This document shows, piece by piece, positions 40,729 to 49,678 of a DNA stretch of 64,000 nucleotides. Numbering within the stretch: position 1 is the stretch's first letter; each line of letters begins with the position of its first letter. Under the pieces are notes generated by a model, which was given only the letters and a program-made list of their open reading frames with translations, had not been told where the DNA came from and did no database searches. The stretch is from CAWGGS01 sp963822095 (GTDB taxonomy: Bacteria; Desulfobacterota; Desulfobulbia; Desulfobulbales; Desulfocapsaceae), in contig CAWGGS010000078.1 in the NCBI GenBank assembly GCA_963822095.1, positions 62,001 to 126,000 on the forward strand. The letters run 5' to 3'. Both the position numbers and the translations under genes were made by a program.

Positions 40729-41838
40729 TCATGCCGATTGCCTGAAGAAATCCTCGAGAAATTTCTTCCGCCATCCTTCCATTTGCCTAAGCATTTTTGA
40801 TTCGCAGGATTTGTTGAGAATTTTCACCAGGTATTTGAATTCCTGGCCATTACCGATTATCGTCGGATCGATACCTTGAACTTCGCTTTTAACCTGCACC
40901 AGTTGATTCAGACGGGCCAAGGTCTCCTTATCCTTTTTTGACAACCGGAGGGTCTTTCTTGTCGGGTCCCCTGGCTGTTCTTTAGAGGTAAGCCCGCGCT
41001 TGATTGCGCCCATAATCTTGTCGCCGAAATGTGTGGCAGCCCGAGAAGATAACTTGGTCTCTGCCTTTATGACCTCAAGGTTATCCAGGTGCTTTCTGGC
41101 TATATCACAAAGCACGGTATCTGGCACGATATGCCCCCGCGGACGGTTTGCGTTGCGGGCTTCTTTTTCCCTCCAGATAGAAAGTTCGCGCAGAATCGAC
41201 AGTCCTAAAGGGTCAAGATTGGCGGCGGCTTTTATTTTCAAATATCTCTCATCGTCTTTTGGTCCCATATAAAAGCTCGGATCATCCAAGAGTTCCAACT
41301 CTTCGTAGAGCCATGATTTTATTTCCGGTCCGATTATACTGCTGATCAAAAGAATTCGTATTGCCCGCAGATAACGGACATCATCGAGTGCGTATTCAAT
41401 CTGTCCTTTGTCCAAAGGGCGTTTGAGCCAATTAGTGCGGGTTTCGGTTTTGTCAAGGTCAATATCCAGCAGAATCTTGATAAGTTTGCTTAATGACAAG
41501 GTTGCCGACAGGCCGGTAAATCCTGCCGCCAGCCGGGTGTCAAAGATGTTCTTTGGAGTTGCTCCGGTTGCCCGACTGAGGATGGCGAGATCCTGAGGCG
41601 CATCGTGGAAGATTTTAATCACATTCGGATTGGCCAGAAGACTGCCGAGTTCCGACAGATCTTTTATGGCAAGAGGGTCGATGAGATGGCAATCTTCATC
41701 TGAGAGGGCCAGTTGGATAAGACCCAAACGGGGATAATAGGTGCGCTCCCAGACAAATTCAGTATCAAGGCCGATAGCATCACATCTGCCGGCTCGATCA
41801 ATAAGTTCCTGCAGGTCTTTTAAGGTGGTGATCATCAT
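40729..41838 (-). CDS. rnd: ribonuclease D
   Basis: RNase D is a 3'-5' exonuclease that trims tRNA ends. The 369-residue protein has the DEDD motifs LDTEFVWERTYYPRLGLIQL (Asp-Glu), KIFHDAPQDLAIL, and YALDDVRYLRAI. An HRDC-like region near LGLSILRELSIWREKEARNAN follows. Two ATG codons stand at the start (41838 and 41835). It precedes the ammonia-lyase gene by 34 bases. Confidence 0.9.
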   Translation of the reverse strand: MMITTLKDLQELIDRAGRCDAIGLDTEFVWERTYYPRLGLIQLALSDEDCHLIDPLAIKDLSELGSLLANPNVIKIFHDAPQDLAILSRATGATPKNIFDTRLAAGFTGLSATLSLSKLIKILLDIDLDKTETRTNWLKRPLDKGQIEYALDDVRYLRAIRILLISSIIGPEIKSWLYEELELLDDPSFYMGPKDDERYLKIKAAANLDPLGLSILRELSIWREKEARNANRPRGHIVPDTVLCDIARKHLDNLEVIKAETKLSSRAATHFGDKIMGAIKRGLTSKEQPGDPTRKTLRLSKKDKETLARLNQLVQVKSEVQGIDPTIIGNGQEFKYLVKILNKSCESKMLRQMEGWRKKFLEDFFRQSA

Positions 41839-42238
41839 GTCGTACCAGTTCTTGATAAAGAAACAAAAAACAGGACAAATACTAAAATACTATCTTGCTA
41901 TGAACCGTATCAATGGCACAAAGACATAAAGTGAGGAAAAAAACAAGTAGTATTCTTTTTTGTTTCTGATTTTTTGCTTATATGCCGGCTTCGCCGATTC
42001 CGGGGTTGACAATTTCCTGCGGCAACGACATAAAAAGAGAGACTGTCTGAAGATGCAGGCAAAGCCTCATCAATTCAGAATGTGGATACACAGGAAAAAC
42101 GGAAAGAATAGACCTGATCTTGCCGCATCCTGTTGCCGATTTTTTATTTGCAGGCTACCCTGAGAGCTTCGAATTGGACAGTTGGCCTGAGTTTTGAATA
42201 ACTACCATTCCGTATCCTGATCAGTATATAGAGGTTTC
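41839..42238. promoter_or_regulatory. divergent region with a possible sigma-70 promoter for the ABC permeases
   Basis: These 400 bases hold no gene. TTGACA at 42006-42011 is followed after 17 bases by CATAAA at 42029-42034 on the plus strand, which fits a sigma-70 promoter for the permease genes about 200 bases downstream. Confidence 0.4.
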
Positions 42239-43291
42239 ATGTTCTTTTATGTTATAAAACGCCTTTTGTTGATGATTCCCACCCTGTTCGGGGTCATGCT
42301 GATCACCTTCACGATTACCCAGTTCGTACCCGGTGGGCCGATCGACAAGCTGATAGCACAGATTGAAGGCCATGGTCGCGGCGGAGAAGAAGTCGGGGGC
42401 CAGGTCTCTTCCATGTATCGTGGAAACTCCGGACTCGATGACCAACGGTTGGAGAAGCTCAAAGAGCTCTATGGCTTTAATCGTCCACCGGTCCAGCGGT
42501 TTCTGATCATGATGAAAAACTATCTGAAGTTCGATTTCGGCAACTCCTATTATTATCACCAAAGTGTGGTCAGTCTGGTTGTCTCCCGTTTGCCGGTTTC
42601 AATGTCTCTTGGTTTGTGGACCTTTTTGATTGTCTATGGGGTCTGCATACCGCTTGGAATACGAAAGGCCGTAAAAAATGGCTCTCGTTTCGATGTCTTT
42701 TCCAGCACCGTTATCCTTGTAGGTTATGCGATACCCGGTTTTGTCCTCGGCATTATCATGATCGTACTTTTCGGTGGAGGAAGTTTCTGGAACATTTTTC
42801 CTTTGCGGGGTCTGGTTTCCGATAACTGGTCAAGTCTTAGTCTCGTTATGAAGATTCTCGACTACCTCTGGCATATGGTTTTACCGATAACGGCAAGTGC
42901 GGTGGGGAGCCTTGCGGTTATGACCATGTTGACAAAAAATTCGTTTCTTGAAGAGATCAACAAACAGTATGTTTTAACTGCCCGGGCAAAGGGGCTGGCG
43001 GAAAATCAGGTGTTGTACAAGCACGTCTTCAGAAATGCTATTATTCCGATAATCACCGGTTTTCCGGGTTCCTTTATCACCGCCTTTTTTACTGGAAGCC
43101 TGCTTATAGAAACAATCTTTTCATTAAACGGTCTGGGATTGCTGGGATATGAGTCTGTTATGAACAGGGATTATCCGGTAGTCTTGGGAACCCTTTATTT
43201 TTTCACCTTGATAGGGCTTATCTCGCGCCTTCTCTCCGACCTCAGTTATGTTATGGTGGATCCTCGGATCAGCTTTGAACGGGTGGATTGA
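42239..43291 (+). CDS. yejB: peptide-type ABC transporter permease, YejB-like
   Basis: The 350-residue membrane protein has the DppB/YejB layout. The N-terminal helix has LLMIPTLFGVMLITFTITQF, with VPGGPID after it and a long periplasmic loop with SMYRGNSGLDDQRLEKLKEL. Five further helices follow, and the inner-membrane EAA loop is YVLTARAKGLAENQVLYKHVF. The GGGSFWNIFPLRGLVS segment is characteristic of YejB, which takes up microcin C-like and other peptides. The ATG at 42239 follows AGAGG. Its stop overlaps the open frame of the next permease. Confidence 0.9.
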   Translation: MFFYVIKRLLLMIPTLFGVMLITFTITQFVPGGPIDKLIAQIEGHGRGGEEVGGQVSSMYRGNSGLDDQRLEKLKELYGFNRPPVQRFLIMMKNYLKFDFGNSYYYHQSVVSLVVSRLPVSMSLGLWTFLIVYGVCIPLGIRKAVKNGSRFDVFSSTVILVGYAIPGFVLGIIMIVLFGGGSFWNIFPLRGLVSDNWSSLSLVMKILDYLWHMVLPITASAVGSLAVMTMLTKNSFLEEINKQYVLTARAKGLAENQVLYKHVFRNAIIPIITGFPGSFITAFFTGSLLIETIFSLNGLGLLGYESVMNRDYPVVLGTLYFFTLIGLISRLLSDLSYVMVDPRISFERVD

Positions 43292-43326
43292 CAAATGTTG
43301 CGAATATATCAAGCCTTCGGAGAAAC

Positions 43327-44373
43327 ATGGCTGAATTGAAACCGGGATCAGACAGTCATCCAAGCCTTGGCAGGAGACGCTGGAACAGATTCAAGCGGAA
43401 CAGGCGGGGGTATTACAGCTTGATTTTGTTCAGCTTGATCTTTGTCCTCAGTCTTTTTTCCGAGGTCTTAAGCAATAATGTTCCTTTCCTGGTGATCTAT
43501 AACGGCCATTATTATTTCCCCTTTGTTAAAAGTTATCCTGAAACGACCTTTGGAGGGGTCTTTCAAACCGAGACAGATTACCAGGATCCGTTTTTCCTGG
43601 AGCAGATGAAACATCCTGGCAATCATGCTTTTTTTCCATTAAACCGTCAAAGCTATAATTCAATCAATTTGAATATCAATGGCCCGCTGCCGTCACCGCC
43701 AACCAGAGAAAACCTGCTTGGAACTGATGATCGTGGCCGGGATGTCCTGGCCCGTTTATTGTATGGATTCAGGTTGAGTGTTCTTTTTGGATTTGCTCTT
43801 ACTTTTATTGGGACAATGTTGGGGATTGTCGCCGGTGCCGTCCAGGGATTTTTTGGTGGAAAGATAGATCTTTTTTCTCAGAGAGTTATCGAAATATGGA
43901 GTTCTATGCCGGAATTATATCTTCTCATCATCTTTGCCTCTATTTTTAAACCGAGTGTTTTACTCCTCCTTGTCATCCTCTCTCTTTTTAGTTGGATATT
44001 ACTCTCGGATTATGTCAGGGCAGAATTTCTCAAAGGAAGAAATATGGAGTATGTAAAAGCCGCACGGGCGCTTGGCGTCGGGAATTTTACGATAATGTAT
44101 CGCCACCTTCTGCCCAATGGTATGACGCCGGTGATCACCTTTTTGCCTTTTCGTATGTCGACGGCCATTCTTGCACTTACCAGCCTCGATTTTTTAGGTC
44201 TTGGTGTCCCGCCTTCGACCCCGAGTTTGGGTGAATTGTTGGCTCAAGGAAAGGCAAATATCGATGCCTGGTGGCTCTCCATTTCAACATTTATCGTTTT
44301 GGTTGGAACCTTGGTCCTTCTTATTTTTATCGGTGAGGCATTACGTGAAACCTTCGACCCCAGGACGAGATAG
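43327..44373 (+). CDS. yejE: peptide-type ABC transporter permease, YejE-like
   Basis: This is a 348-residue permease of the DppC/YejE type. Motifs include a short N-terminal cytoplasmic tail with RRRWNRFKRNRRGYYSLILF, then the periplasmic domain with YPETTFGGVFQTETDYQDPF, LLGTDDRGRDVLARLLYGFR, and the EAA loop NMEYVKAARALGVGNFTIMY. The end FIGEALRETFDPR is typical. The open frame reaches back to a TTG at 43288, but the ATG at 43327 has GGAG five bases before it. No binding protein or ATPase gene is adjacent. Confidence 0.9.
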   Translation: MAELKPGSDSHPSLGRRRWNRFKRNRRGYYSLILFSLIFVLSLFSEVLSNNVPFLVIYNGHYYFPFVKSYPETTFGGVFQTETDYQDPFFLEQMKHPGNHAFFPLNRQSYNSINLNINGPLPSPPTRENLLGTDDRGRDVLARLLYGFRLSVLFGFALTFIGTMLGIVAGAVQGFFGGKIDLFSQRVIEIWSSMPELYLLIIFASIFKPSVLLLLVILSLFSWILLSDYVRAEFLKGRNMEYVKAARALGVGNFTIMYRHLLPNGMTPVITFLPFRMSTAILALTSLDFLGLGVPPSTPSLGELLAQGKANIDAWWLSISTFIVLVGTLVLLIFIGEALRETFDPRTR

Positions 44374-44759
44374 ACCGCTGTCCACCTCGGTCGCAAACGT
44401 TAGGAAAGATTCTCATTTGATTTCTCTATATGAATAATTTTTTTACAAATATTGACATAGCATGATTCAGATTTTATTTTAGGCCTGTAGTCTTGCTGGA
44501 GTAGAAGAGCAATCCGTGGGTAAAAACTATTCCGATCATATGTGTGCGCTACATCTCATGTTGTTACAAAAGTTATCAAATATCTCGTAACATGTGGGAA
44601 TAGGTGTATTGTATGGAGGCTTGGCTCTTGCTCATTTCAAAACAAAAGTTTTTACATGGCCGGCAGATACCAGGGGGACTCCCCTGGCTCAAGCAACATA
44701 TCAACCGACGATCTCGGATGGTTGAAAAGTGTGGAGGTTTTTGAACTCCTCTAAAAATT
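44374..44759 (+). promoter_or_regulatory. intergenic region with a promoter for the mla operon
   Basis: No gene is seen in these 386 bases. TTGACA at 44452-44457 and TATTTT at 44475-44480, spaced by 17 bases, form a good sigma-70 candidate. It would give a leader of about 270 bases before mlaE. No riboswitch class was recognised in that leader. Confidence 0.45.
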
Positions 44760-45551
44760 ATGCAAAAGAATTCACTGACAAAATTAGGAAATACAGGAAT
44801 TTATGTTCTAGGTGATCTGGGGAGGATGGGGCTGTACCTTCTGCAAATCGTACGGGGAGCCTTCAAACGTCCTTTTCGATTTAAAGAGCTTATCCGCCAG
44901 GTGCATTTCATCGGGGCGCAATCCTCCTCCGTTATTTTTTTTACCGCCCTTTCCACCGGCATGGTTCTTGGGTTGCAAGGATATTATTCTCTCCATAAAT
45001 TCGGTGCGGAAGGTATGCTCGGGTCGGCGGTCTCACTAACGCTCATAATGGAACTCGGGCCTGTCTTAACAGCATTGATGGTGGCAGGCAGAGCGGGGTC
45101 GGCCATGTGCGCAGAGCTCGGGATCATGCGTATTTCAGAACAGATTGACGCCCTTGACTGTATGGCCATTGATCCGTTTCGTTACCTGATTTCCCCGAAG
45201 GTTTTGGCAACCCTGATTGCGATGCCGCTGTTGACCTCTATTTTCGATATTGTCGGTATAGCCGGAGGGTATCTAGTCGGTGTCAACCTCAAAGGGGTGA
45301 GTCCCGGAAGTTTTATACAGGGAATGCAGTCAAGTGTGACCAACCATGATATCCGGCTGGGACTCATCAAATCCCTGGTTTTTGCGCTCCTGGTGGTCTG
45401 GATCTGTACCGGTCGAGGCTATTTTGTAAGAGAGATACGAGGTGCCGGTTTCGGTGCTGAGAGTGTCAGCAGAGTGACGACCCAGGCCGTCGTCCTCTCC
45501 TCGATTTCCGTTCTCATCTTTGATTATCTACTGACCGCTGTATTGTTATGA
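44760..45551 (+). CDS. mlaE: phospholipid transport permease MlaE
   Basis: MlaE is the inner-membrane permease of the Mla system, which moves phospholipids between the membranes. The 263-residue protein has the family core: FIGAQSSSVIFFTALSTGMV, LGPVLTALMVAGRAGSAMCA, and LGIMRISEQIDALDCMAIDP. The usual partner genes follow. Its stop overlaps mlaF by four bases. Confidence 0.95.
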   Translation: MQKNSLTKLGNTGIYVLGDLGRMGLYLLQIVRGAFKRPFRFKELIRQVHFIGAQSSSVIFFTALSTGMVLGLQGYYSLHKFGAEGMLGSAVSLTLIMELGPVLTALMVAGRAGSAMCAELGIMRISEQIDALDCMAIDPFRYLISPKVLATLIAMPLLTSIFDIVGIAGGYLVGVNLKGVSPGSFIQGMQSSVTNHDIRLGLIKSLVFALLVVWICTGRGYFVREIRGAGFGAESVSRVTTQAVVLSSISVLIFDYLLTAVLL

Positions 45552-46333
45552 CAGATATTGCAATCGAGTTCAAAGATGTTGTAAAATCGTTTAGTTCTGC
45601 GGATGGTAAGAAACAGACCGTCCTCGACAAGGTCAGTTTTTCCATTCCGGTTGGAAAGACGACCGTTGTCGCCGGTGGAAGTGGGCAGGGGAAAAGTGTT
45701 ACTTTGAAGCTGATTCTTGGCCTGATGCAGGCCGATAAAGGAAGCATTCTTGTCAATGGGAAAGATATTTCGGGTATAGGGGGCCGGGAGCTTGAAGAGT
45801 TGCGGACCCGGTTCGGTGTTCTGTTCCAGGGGTCGGCACTTTTTGATTCGATGACGGTTTATGACAATGTCGCCCTGCCGCTAAGAGAGAGAACCAAAAA
45901 GACGGAACAAGAAATAAAAGATCAGATAGACGAGACCCTTGAGCAGCTTGAACTCTCCGGGCATGAAGAAAAATATCCTGCACAGCTGAGCGGTGGGATG
46001 CAAAAAAGAGTAGGTTTGGCAAGAGCCTTGCAACTCAAACCTGAGATAATGCTCTTTGATGAACCGACCACCGGCCTTGATCCGGTTATGACTCAGGAGA
46101 TCTATCACCTCTTTGCCAGGACCCAGGCTCTTGTCGGATATACGGCTATAATCGTCAGTCATGATATTCCCAAAGTACTGAATCTGGCGGACCAGGTCAT
46201 CATTTTAAACTCCGGGAAGGTGGATGTGTTCGAGAGTCCTGAGGCTATTCAGTGGTCTAAAAAAGAGCACATCCTTGAATTTGTTAAAACCACAATGGGG
46301 CAGATATATCAAAGCCATCTGATGGAAAAATGA
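45548..46333 (+). CDS. mlaF: phospholipid transport ATPase MlaF
   Basis: This is an ABC ATPase of 261 residues that powers the Mla permease. It has the Walker A motif GGSGQGKSVTLK near residue 43 and the Q-loop in GVLFQGSALFDSMT. The signature LSGGMQKRVGLARAL and Walker B LFDEPTTGLDP near 175 follow. The H-loop is ISHD-like (VSHDIPKVL). The stop overlaps mlaD. Confidence 0.95.
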   Translation: MTDIAIEFKDVVKSFSSADGKKQTVLDKVSFSIPVGKTTVVAGGSGQGKSVTLKLILGLMQADKGSILVNGKDISGIGGRELEELRTRFGVLFQGSALFDSMTVYDNVALPLRERTKKTEQEIKDQIDETLEQLELSGHEEKYPAQLSGGMQKRVGLARALQLKPEIMLFDEPTTGLDPVMTQEIYHLFARTQALVGYTAIIVSHDIPKVLNLADQVIILNSGKVDVFESPEAIQWSKKEHILEFVKTTMGQIYQSHLMEK

Positions 46334-46779
46334 AAAAAAACACTCTTGAACTGGTCGTTGGTCTGTTTATGGTTTCCGGGTTTGCCGCACTCATCTATCT
46401 TGCGTTGCATCTGGGGGAAGTGTCCTTTTTGCGAAGTGGTTCAACCTATGTCATTGATGCGGTATTCAGCAATGTTTCCGGGGTGAAACAGGGTGCTGTC
46501 GTACAGGTTGCCGGGGTTCCAGTCGGTGACGTTGAGAAGGTGTGGCTCGGAGAAAAGGGATACGCACACCTGGCCCTGCGGGTCGACAACAGCGTCAAGA
46601 TCCCTCTTGATTCCATGGCTTCGGTCAAGACACAGGGAATAATAGGTGATAAATATATTCAATTGAGTCTGGGGGGTGACGAAAAGACCTTCTCCAGCGG
46701 AGGGGTGATTCGTGATACGGAACCAGCCCTGGATATTGAATCGCTGATCAGCAAGTTCGCCTTTGGTAGTGCTAAGTAG
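46330..46779 (+). CDS. mlaD: MCE-domain substrate-binding protein MlaD
   Basis: The 149-residue protein is anchored by one N-terminal helix (LVVGLFMVSGFAALIYLAL). It carries a single MCE domain, YVIDAVFSNVSGVKQGAVV, VAGVPVGDV, then IPLDSMASVKTQGIIGDKYI. MlaD hexamers form a periplasmic ring over MlaE. The protein is shorter than the E. coli one and lacks its C-terminal extension. Confidence 0.94.
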   Translation: MKKNTLELVVGLFMVSGFAALIYLALHLGEVSFLRSGSTYVIDAVFSNVSGVKQGAVVQVAGVPVGDVEKVWLGEKGYAHLALRVDNSVKIPLDSMASVKTQGIIGDKYIQLSLGGDEKTFSSGGVIRDTEPALDIESLISKFAFGSAK

Positions 46780-46827
46780 TTTTTTTGTTCGTAATCCCGT
46801 CATTTCTCATGTAAAGGTTTTAGGGTT

Positions 46828-47607
46828 ATGAAGAAAATACTGTCTCTTATTATGTTGCTTGCTCTTTTTTTTATGAGGGGAAGTGCCTGGGCTGCTCAGA
46901 AAAATAATGCAGGCGCCGTCGATGACCTTCTCAATTTCGATTACATGGATGACGGCAAAAATCCAGCCGGCAGTCAGGTCTATGACCCGCTCGAACCGCT
47001 GAACCGAGTGTTTTTCACCTTTAATGACAAACTTTATTTCTGGGTCGAAAAACCTGTTGTAGAAGGGTATTCCGCCGTAATTCCGTCGGATCTCAGAAAG
47101 TGTTTCAGTAACTTCTTTGATAATATTTCCTCTCCGATAACGTTTCTAAACGACGTATTGCAGGGACGTTTCTCCGATGCCGGGACCGTTGTCTCCAGAT
47201 TCGTCATCAATTCCACCTTAGGTGTCTTCGGATTTGGCGATACTGCTAAGGATGCTTTCAATATTACCACGAAGTCAGCAGATTTCGGCCAGACTCTGGG
47301 CGTTTGGGGATTAGGTGAAGGCGTCTATATCTGCTGGCCCGTATTCGGACCATCGAATATGAGGGATACGGTCGGTCTTGCGGCGGATTTATCGACGCAT
47401 CCAACCAACTTCATGGATCTGACCACAACTGAGAGGATCGGGTACTTTGGAACCAACAGGATTAATTCTGATTCCCTGCACCCGATCTATGAGGAGCTTG
47501 TAAAATATTCCTTTGATCCCTACGTGGCTGCCAGGCAGGCATTTCATGAGTATCGACAGGCGAAGATAGACAGATATAGAAATACCAAGCCACCAAAGAA
47601 CAAATAA
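46828..47607 (+). CDS. mlaA: MlaA/VacJ family protein without a lipobox
   Basis: MlaA is the outer-membrane part of the pathway and removes phospholipids from the outer leaflet. The 259-residue protein has the VacJ motifs DPLEPLNRVFFTFNDKLYFW, FFDNISSPITFLNDVLQG, RFVINSTLGVFGFGD and GVYICWPVFGPSNMRDTVG. Classical MlaA is a lipoprotein. Here the signal sequence ends RGSAWAAQ with no Cys, so it should be cut by signal peptidase I. It lies inside the mla operon between mlaD and mlaC. Confidence 0.93.
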   Translation: MKKILSLIMLLALFFMRGSAWAAQKNNAGAVDDLLNFDYMDDGKNPAGSQVYDPLEPLNRVFFTFNDKLYFWVEKPVVEGYSAVIPSDLRKCFSNFFDNISSPITFLNDVLQGRFSDAGTVVSRFVINSTLGVFGFGDTAKDAFNITTKSADFGQTLGVWGLGEGVYICWPVFGPSNMRDTVGLAADLSTHPTNFMDLTTTERIGYFGTNRINSDSLHPIYEELVKYSFDPYVAARQAFHEYRQAKIDRYRNTKPPKNK

Positions 47608-47683
47608 CTCGAGAAACTCAATTTTTTTCAAGGCCACCTGCTTTGTCTGCCGGTCAACTTATAAATTCTATATAGAGAATGAG

Positions 47684-48310
47684 ATGAAAACGAGCAAATC
47701 TACTGTCGTGTTTATAGGGGTTGTTTTCTTTTTGGGTATGTTTGTACAGCCGGTTTTTGCTGTAAAGGGGCCCATCGAGATGATGAAACCGGTCCTTACG
47801 AAACTGACGGGGCTGCTTAACGATCCGAACCTGCAGGGTGACGTACATCGCGACGAGCGACGGCAGAAGATTATGGAAACCATTAAATCCGGCTTTGATT
47901 TCCATGAGATGTGTAAGCGGGTGCTAGGGAGGACCTGGAGGGATATCGATGATGAGCAACGGGAGCACTTTACAAAATCAATGACCAAATTCCTTGAGAA
48001 TGCCTATATCGGTAAGCTTGAGGATTATCACTATAAAAAAATAGAATATGTGGGTGAAACCATTCGGGATGACAGGGCAGTGGTTACGACAATGGTCGAG
48101 AAAGGCAATGTCAAGCTGCCGGTCAGGTACGTTCTTCAACTCACTCCCCAAGGATGGATGGTTTATGATATAAATATCGAGGGACTTACTTTGGTAAAAA
48201 ATTACAGGGAACAATTCAGGTCGATCCTGCTCAAGGATAGTTTTACCGGTTTGCTGAAAATCATAGAAGATAAGAACAAGTCCATGGAAAAAAACGGCAA
48301 GGGATCGTGA
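47684..48310 (+). CDS. mlaC: periplasmic phospholipid-binding protein MlaC
   Basis: MlaC shuttles phospholipids between the MlaA and MlaD complexes. The 208-residue protein has a signal peptide ending PVFA. The body has ERRQKIMETIKSGFDFHEMC, KRVLGRTWRD and EQREHFTKSMTKFLENAYIG, then PVRYVLQLTPQGWMVYDINI and VKNYREQFRSILLKDSF. The pattern matches MlaC/Ttg2D. Its stop overlaps the GTG of the next frame. Confidence 0.93.
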   Translation: MKTSKSTVVFIGVVFFLGMFVQPVFAVKGPIEMMKPVLTKLTGLLNDPNLQGDVHRDERRQKIMETIKSGFDFHEMCKRVLGRTWRDIDDEQREHFTKSMTKFLENAYIGKLEDYHYKKIEYVGETIRDDRAVVTTMVEKGNVKLPVRYVLQLTPQGWMVYDINIEGLTLVKNYREQFRSILLKDSFTGLLKIIEDKNKSMEKNGKGS

Positions 48311-48312
48311 TA

Positions 48313-48762
48313 ATGACTGGATCTGGAGACGGCATACCTCGGAATGCCTTTCATTTTCTCAGTTCAGAAGAACTTGCCGGACTTCTTCCTCTTGCAACAT
48401 CCGTGATAGTGGAAAAGGGTAAAAGACTTTTCCAGTTGGGCGAGAAGGCGCAAGGAGTCTATTTTCTCGAATCAGGAAGACTCGGTGTTTTTAAGGAAAC
48501 GGGTTTTAATGATAAGACACAGGTCGTGGCCCTTCTGGAACCGGGGGCGTCTGTTGGTGAGGGCGGTGCTTTGGGCAAAGTGTCCCGTACTGCGACAATC
48601 ATAGCGATTGAAGATTCGCATCTCTATCATCTGGGGTTGGAAAGTCTTGATACCCTTGCCGTTGATAATCACTACATTTTAATAAAGATATTAAAAAGAC
48701 TCCTCCTGGTGGCCACTCTTCGTTTACAGAAAAGTTCCGAACGGTTGGCCCATATACTCTAA
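48313..48762 (+). CDS. stand-alone cyclic-nucleotide-binding domain protein
   Basis: The 149-residue protein is one Crp-type cyclic-nucleotide-binding domain (LFQLGEKAQGVYFLESGRLG, then EPGASVGEGGAL, then the RTATIIAIEDSHLYHL strand) followed by a C-terminal helix. It has no DNA-binding domain. The ligand-binding phosphate loop is altered (GEGGALGKVSRTAT), so ligand binding is uncertain. It is the last gene of the mla operon. The ATG at 48313 has AAGGG nine bases upstream. A regulator of lipid transport is a fair guess. Confidence 0.8.
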   Translation: MTGSGDGIPRNAFHFLSSEELAGLLPLATSVIVEKGKRLFQLGEKAQGVYFLESGRLGVFKETGFNDKTQVVALLEPGASVGEGGALGKVSRTATIIAIEDSHLYHLGLESLDTLAVDNHYILIKILKRLLLVATLRLQKSSERLAHIL

Positions 48763-48907
48763 GACTGGTGAAAGGCGGAATGATATGCTTGGTTTGACAT
48801 GAAATATCTTACCGAAATTTTCAGCAGGTCTATTTTTTTCTAGCCATTCATCCATAAATTGATTATTTTTGCGTTCTTTGTCTGTCCGCTCGAATCGAAA
48901 CCGGTTT

Positions 48908-49435
48908 ATGAGTGAAACAATGAAAATAGCATTTGGTCAGATATCTGCAGGCAATACGCATCATTCCATTAAAGATGCAGGATGGTTCCCGGATGAGGCG
49001 TTTTGTTTACGTGAGTTGCAAAGCGCTGAAATCGACCTGATGAAAAAGGAAAATGAGACGGTTCTGCTCCAGGGAGAACTTCAGGCTGTTGTGCAATTTC
49101 TCTGTGATCGATGCGCAGAGCAGTTTGACTATGTTCTTTGTTGCGATTTTCATTACTTCTTTAAAGTTGGTGAAGATTCTTCAATATATGAACAGGAGCT
49201 GGAATGCAATGAAGAAGATTTCAATACCGTGTATCTCGATGAACCGGTGATAGATATAGGTGAGATCCTGAGAGAACAGGCACTATTGGCAGCCCCAGAG
49301 TGGAAAATTTGTTCTGAAGGGTGTAAGGGGCTTTGTCCCGGATGTGGGGCGGTTTTGGCATATGAGACTTGCCGATGTGAGTCGATACCTGCTGATTCGC
49401 CTTTTGCAGTTTTAAAAAACTTTAAAAAGCATTAA
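48908..49435 (+). CDS. yceD: YceD (DUF177) family protein
   Basis: The 175-residue protein is of the DUF177 type, linked to 23S rRNA and ribosome biogenesis and nearly always next to rpmF, as here. Motifs include a central CDRCAEQFDYVL segment and DIGEILREQALLA. A Cys-rich C-terminus follows: CSEGCKGLCPGCGAVLAYE, then CRCE. The Cys pairs could hold zinc. Starts at ATG 48908 or 48920 fit, but neither has a strong ribosome site. Confidence 0.88.
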   Translation: MSETMKIAFGQISAGNTHHSIKDAGWFPDEAFCLRELQSAEIDLMKKENETVLLQGELQAVVQFLCDRCAEQFDYVLCCDFHYFFKVGEDSSIYEQELECNEEDFNTVYLDEPVIDIGEILREQALLAAPEWKICSEGCKGLCPGCGAVLAYETCRCESIPADSPFAVLKNFKKH

Positions 49436-49442
49436 GAAAAAT

Positions 49443-49465
49443 GCCGGATTATCGGCCTTTTTTTA
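49443..49465 (+). terminator. weak attenuator-like hairpin between yceD and rpmF
   Basis: GCCG-gattat-CGGC followed by CTTTTTTTATT lies eight bases after the yceD stop. The four-pair stem is weak, so it may partly stop or pause transcription before rpmF. Confidence 0.35.
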
Positions 49466-49480
49466 TTACTGGAGGATATT

Positions 49481-49669
49481 ATGGCACTGCCGAAAAGAAG
49501 ACATTCGCATTCGCGAACTCATAAAAGACGTTCTCATGATGCATTAAAGGCACCGGGCTTGTCGGTATGTTCGGAGTGTGGGGAACCGAAAGAACCACAT
49601 CGTCTTTGCGGGAGCTGTGGAAAATACAAAGGCCGAACGGTTTTTGATTTTGAAACCGAAGTGGAATAG
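49481..49669 (+). CDS. rpmF: ribosomal protein L32
   Basis: The 62-residue protein has the L32 pattern: MALPKRRHSHSRTHKRRSHD, then a CSECGEPKEPHRLCGSCG zinc-type segment with four Cys, and the GKYKGRTVF end. The ATG at 49481 follows GGAGGATATT. It begins the conserved rpmF-plsX-fabH run. Confidence 0.97.
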   Translation: MALPKRRHSHSRTHKRRSHDALKAPGLSVCSECGEPKEPHRLCGSCGKYKGRTVFDFETEVE

Positions 49670-49678
49670 GAGACCGAC

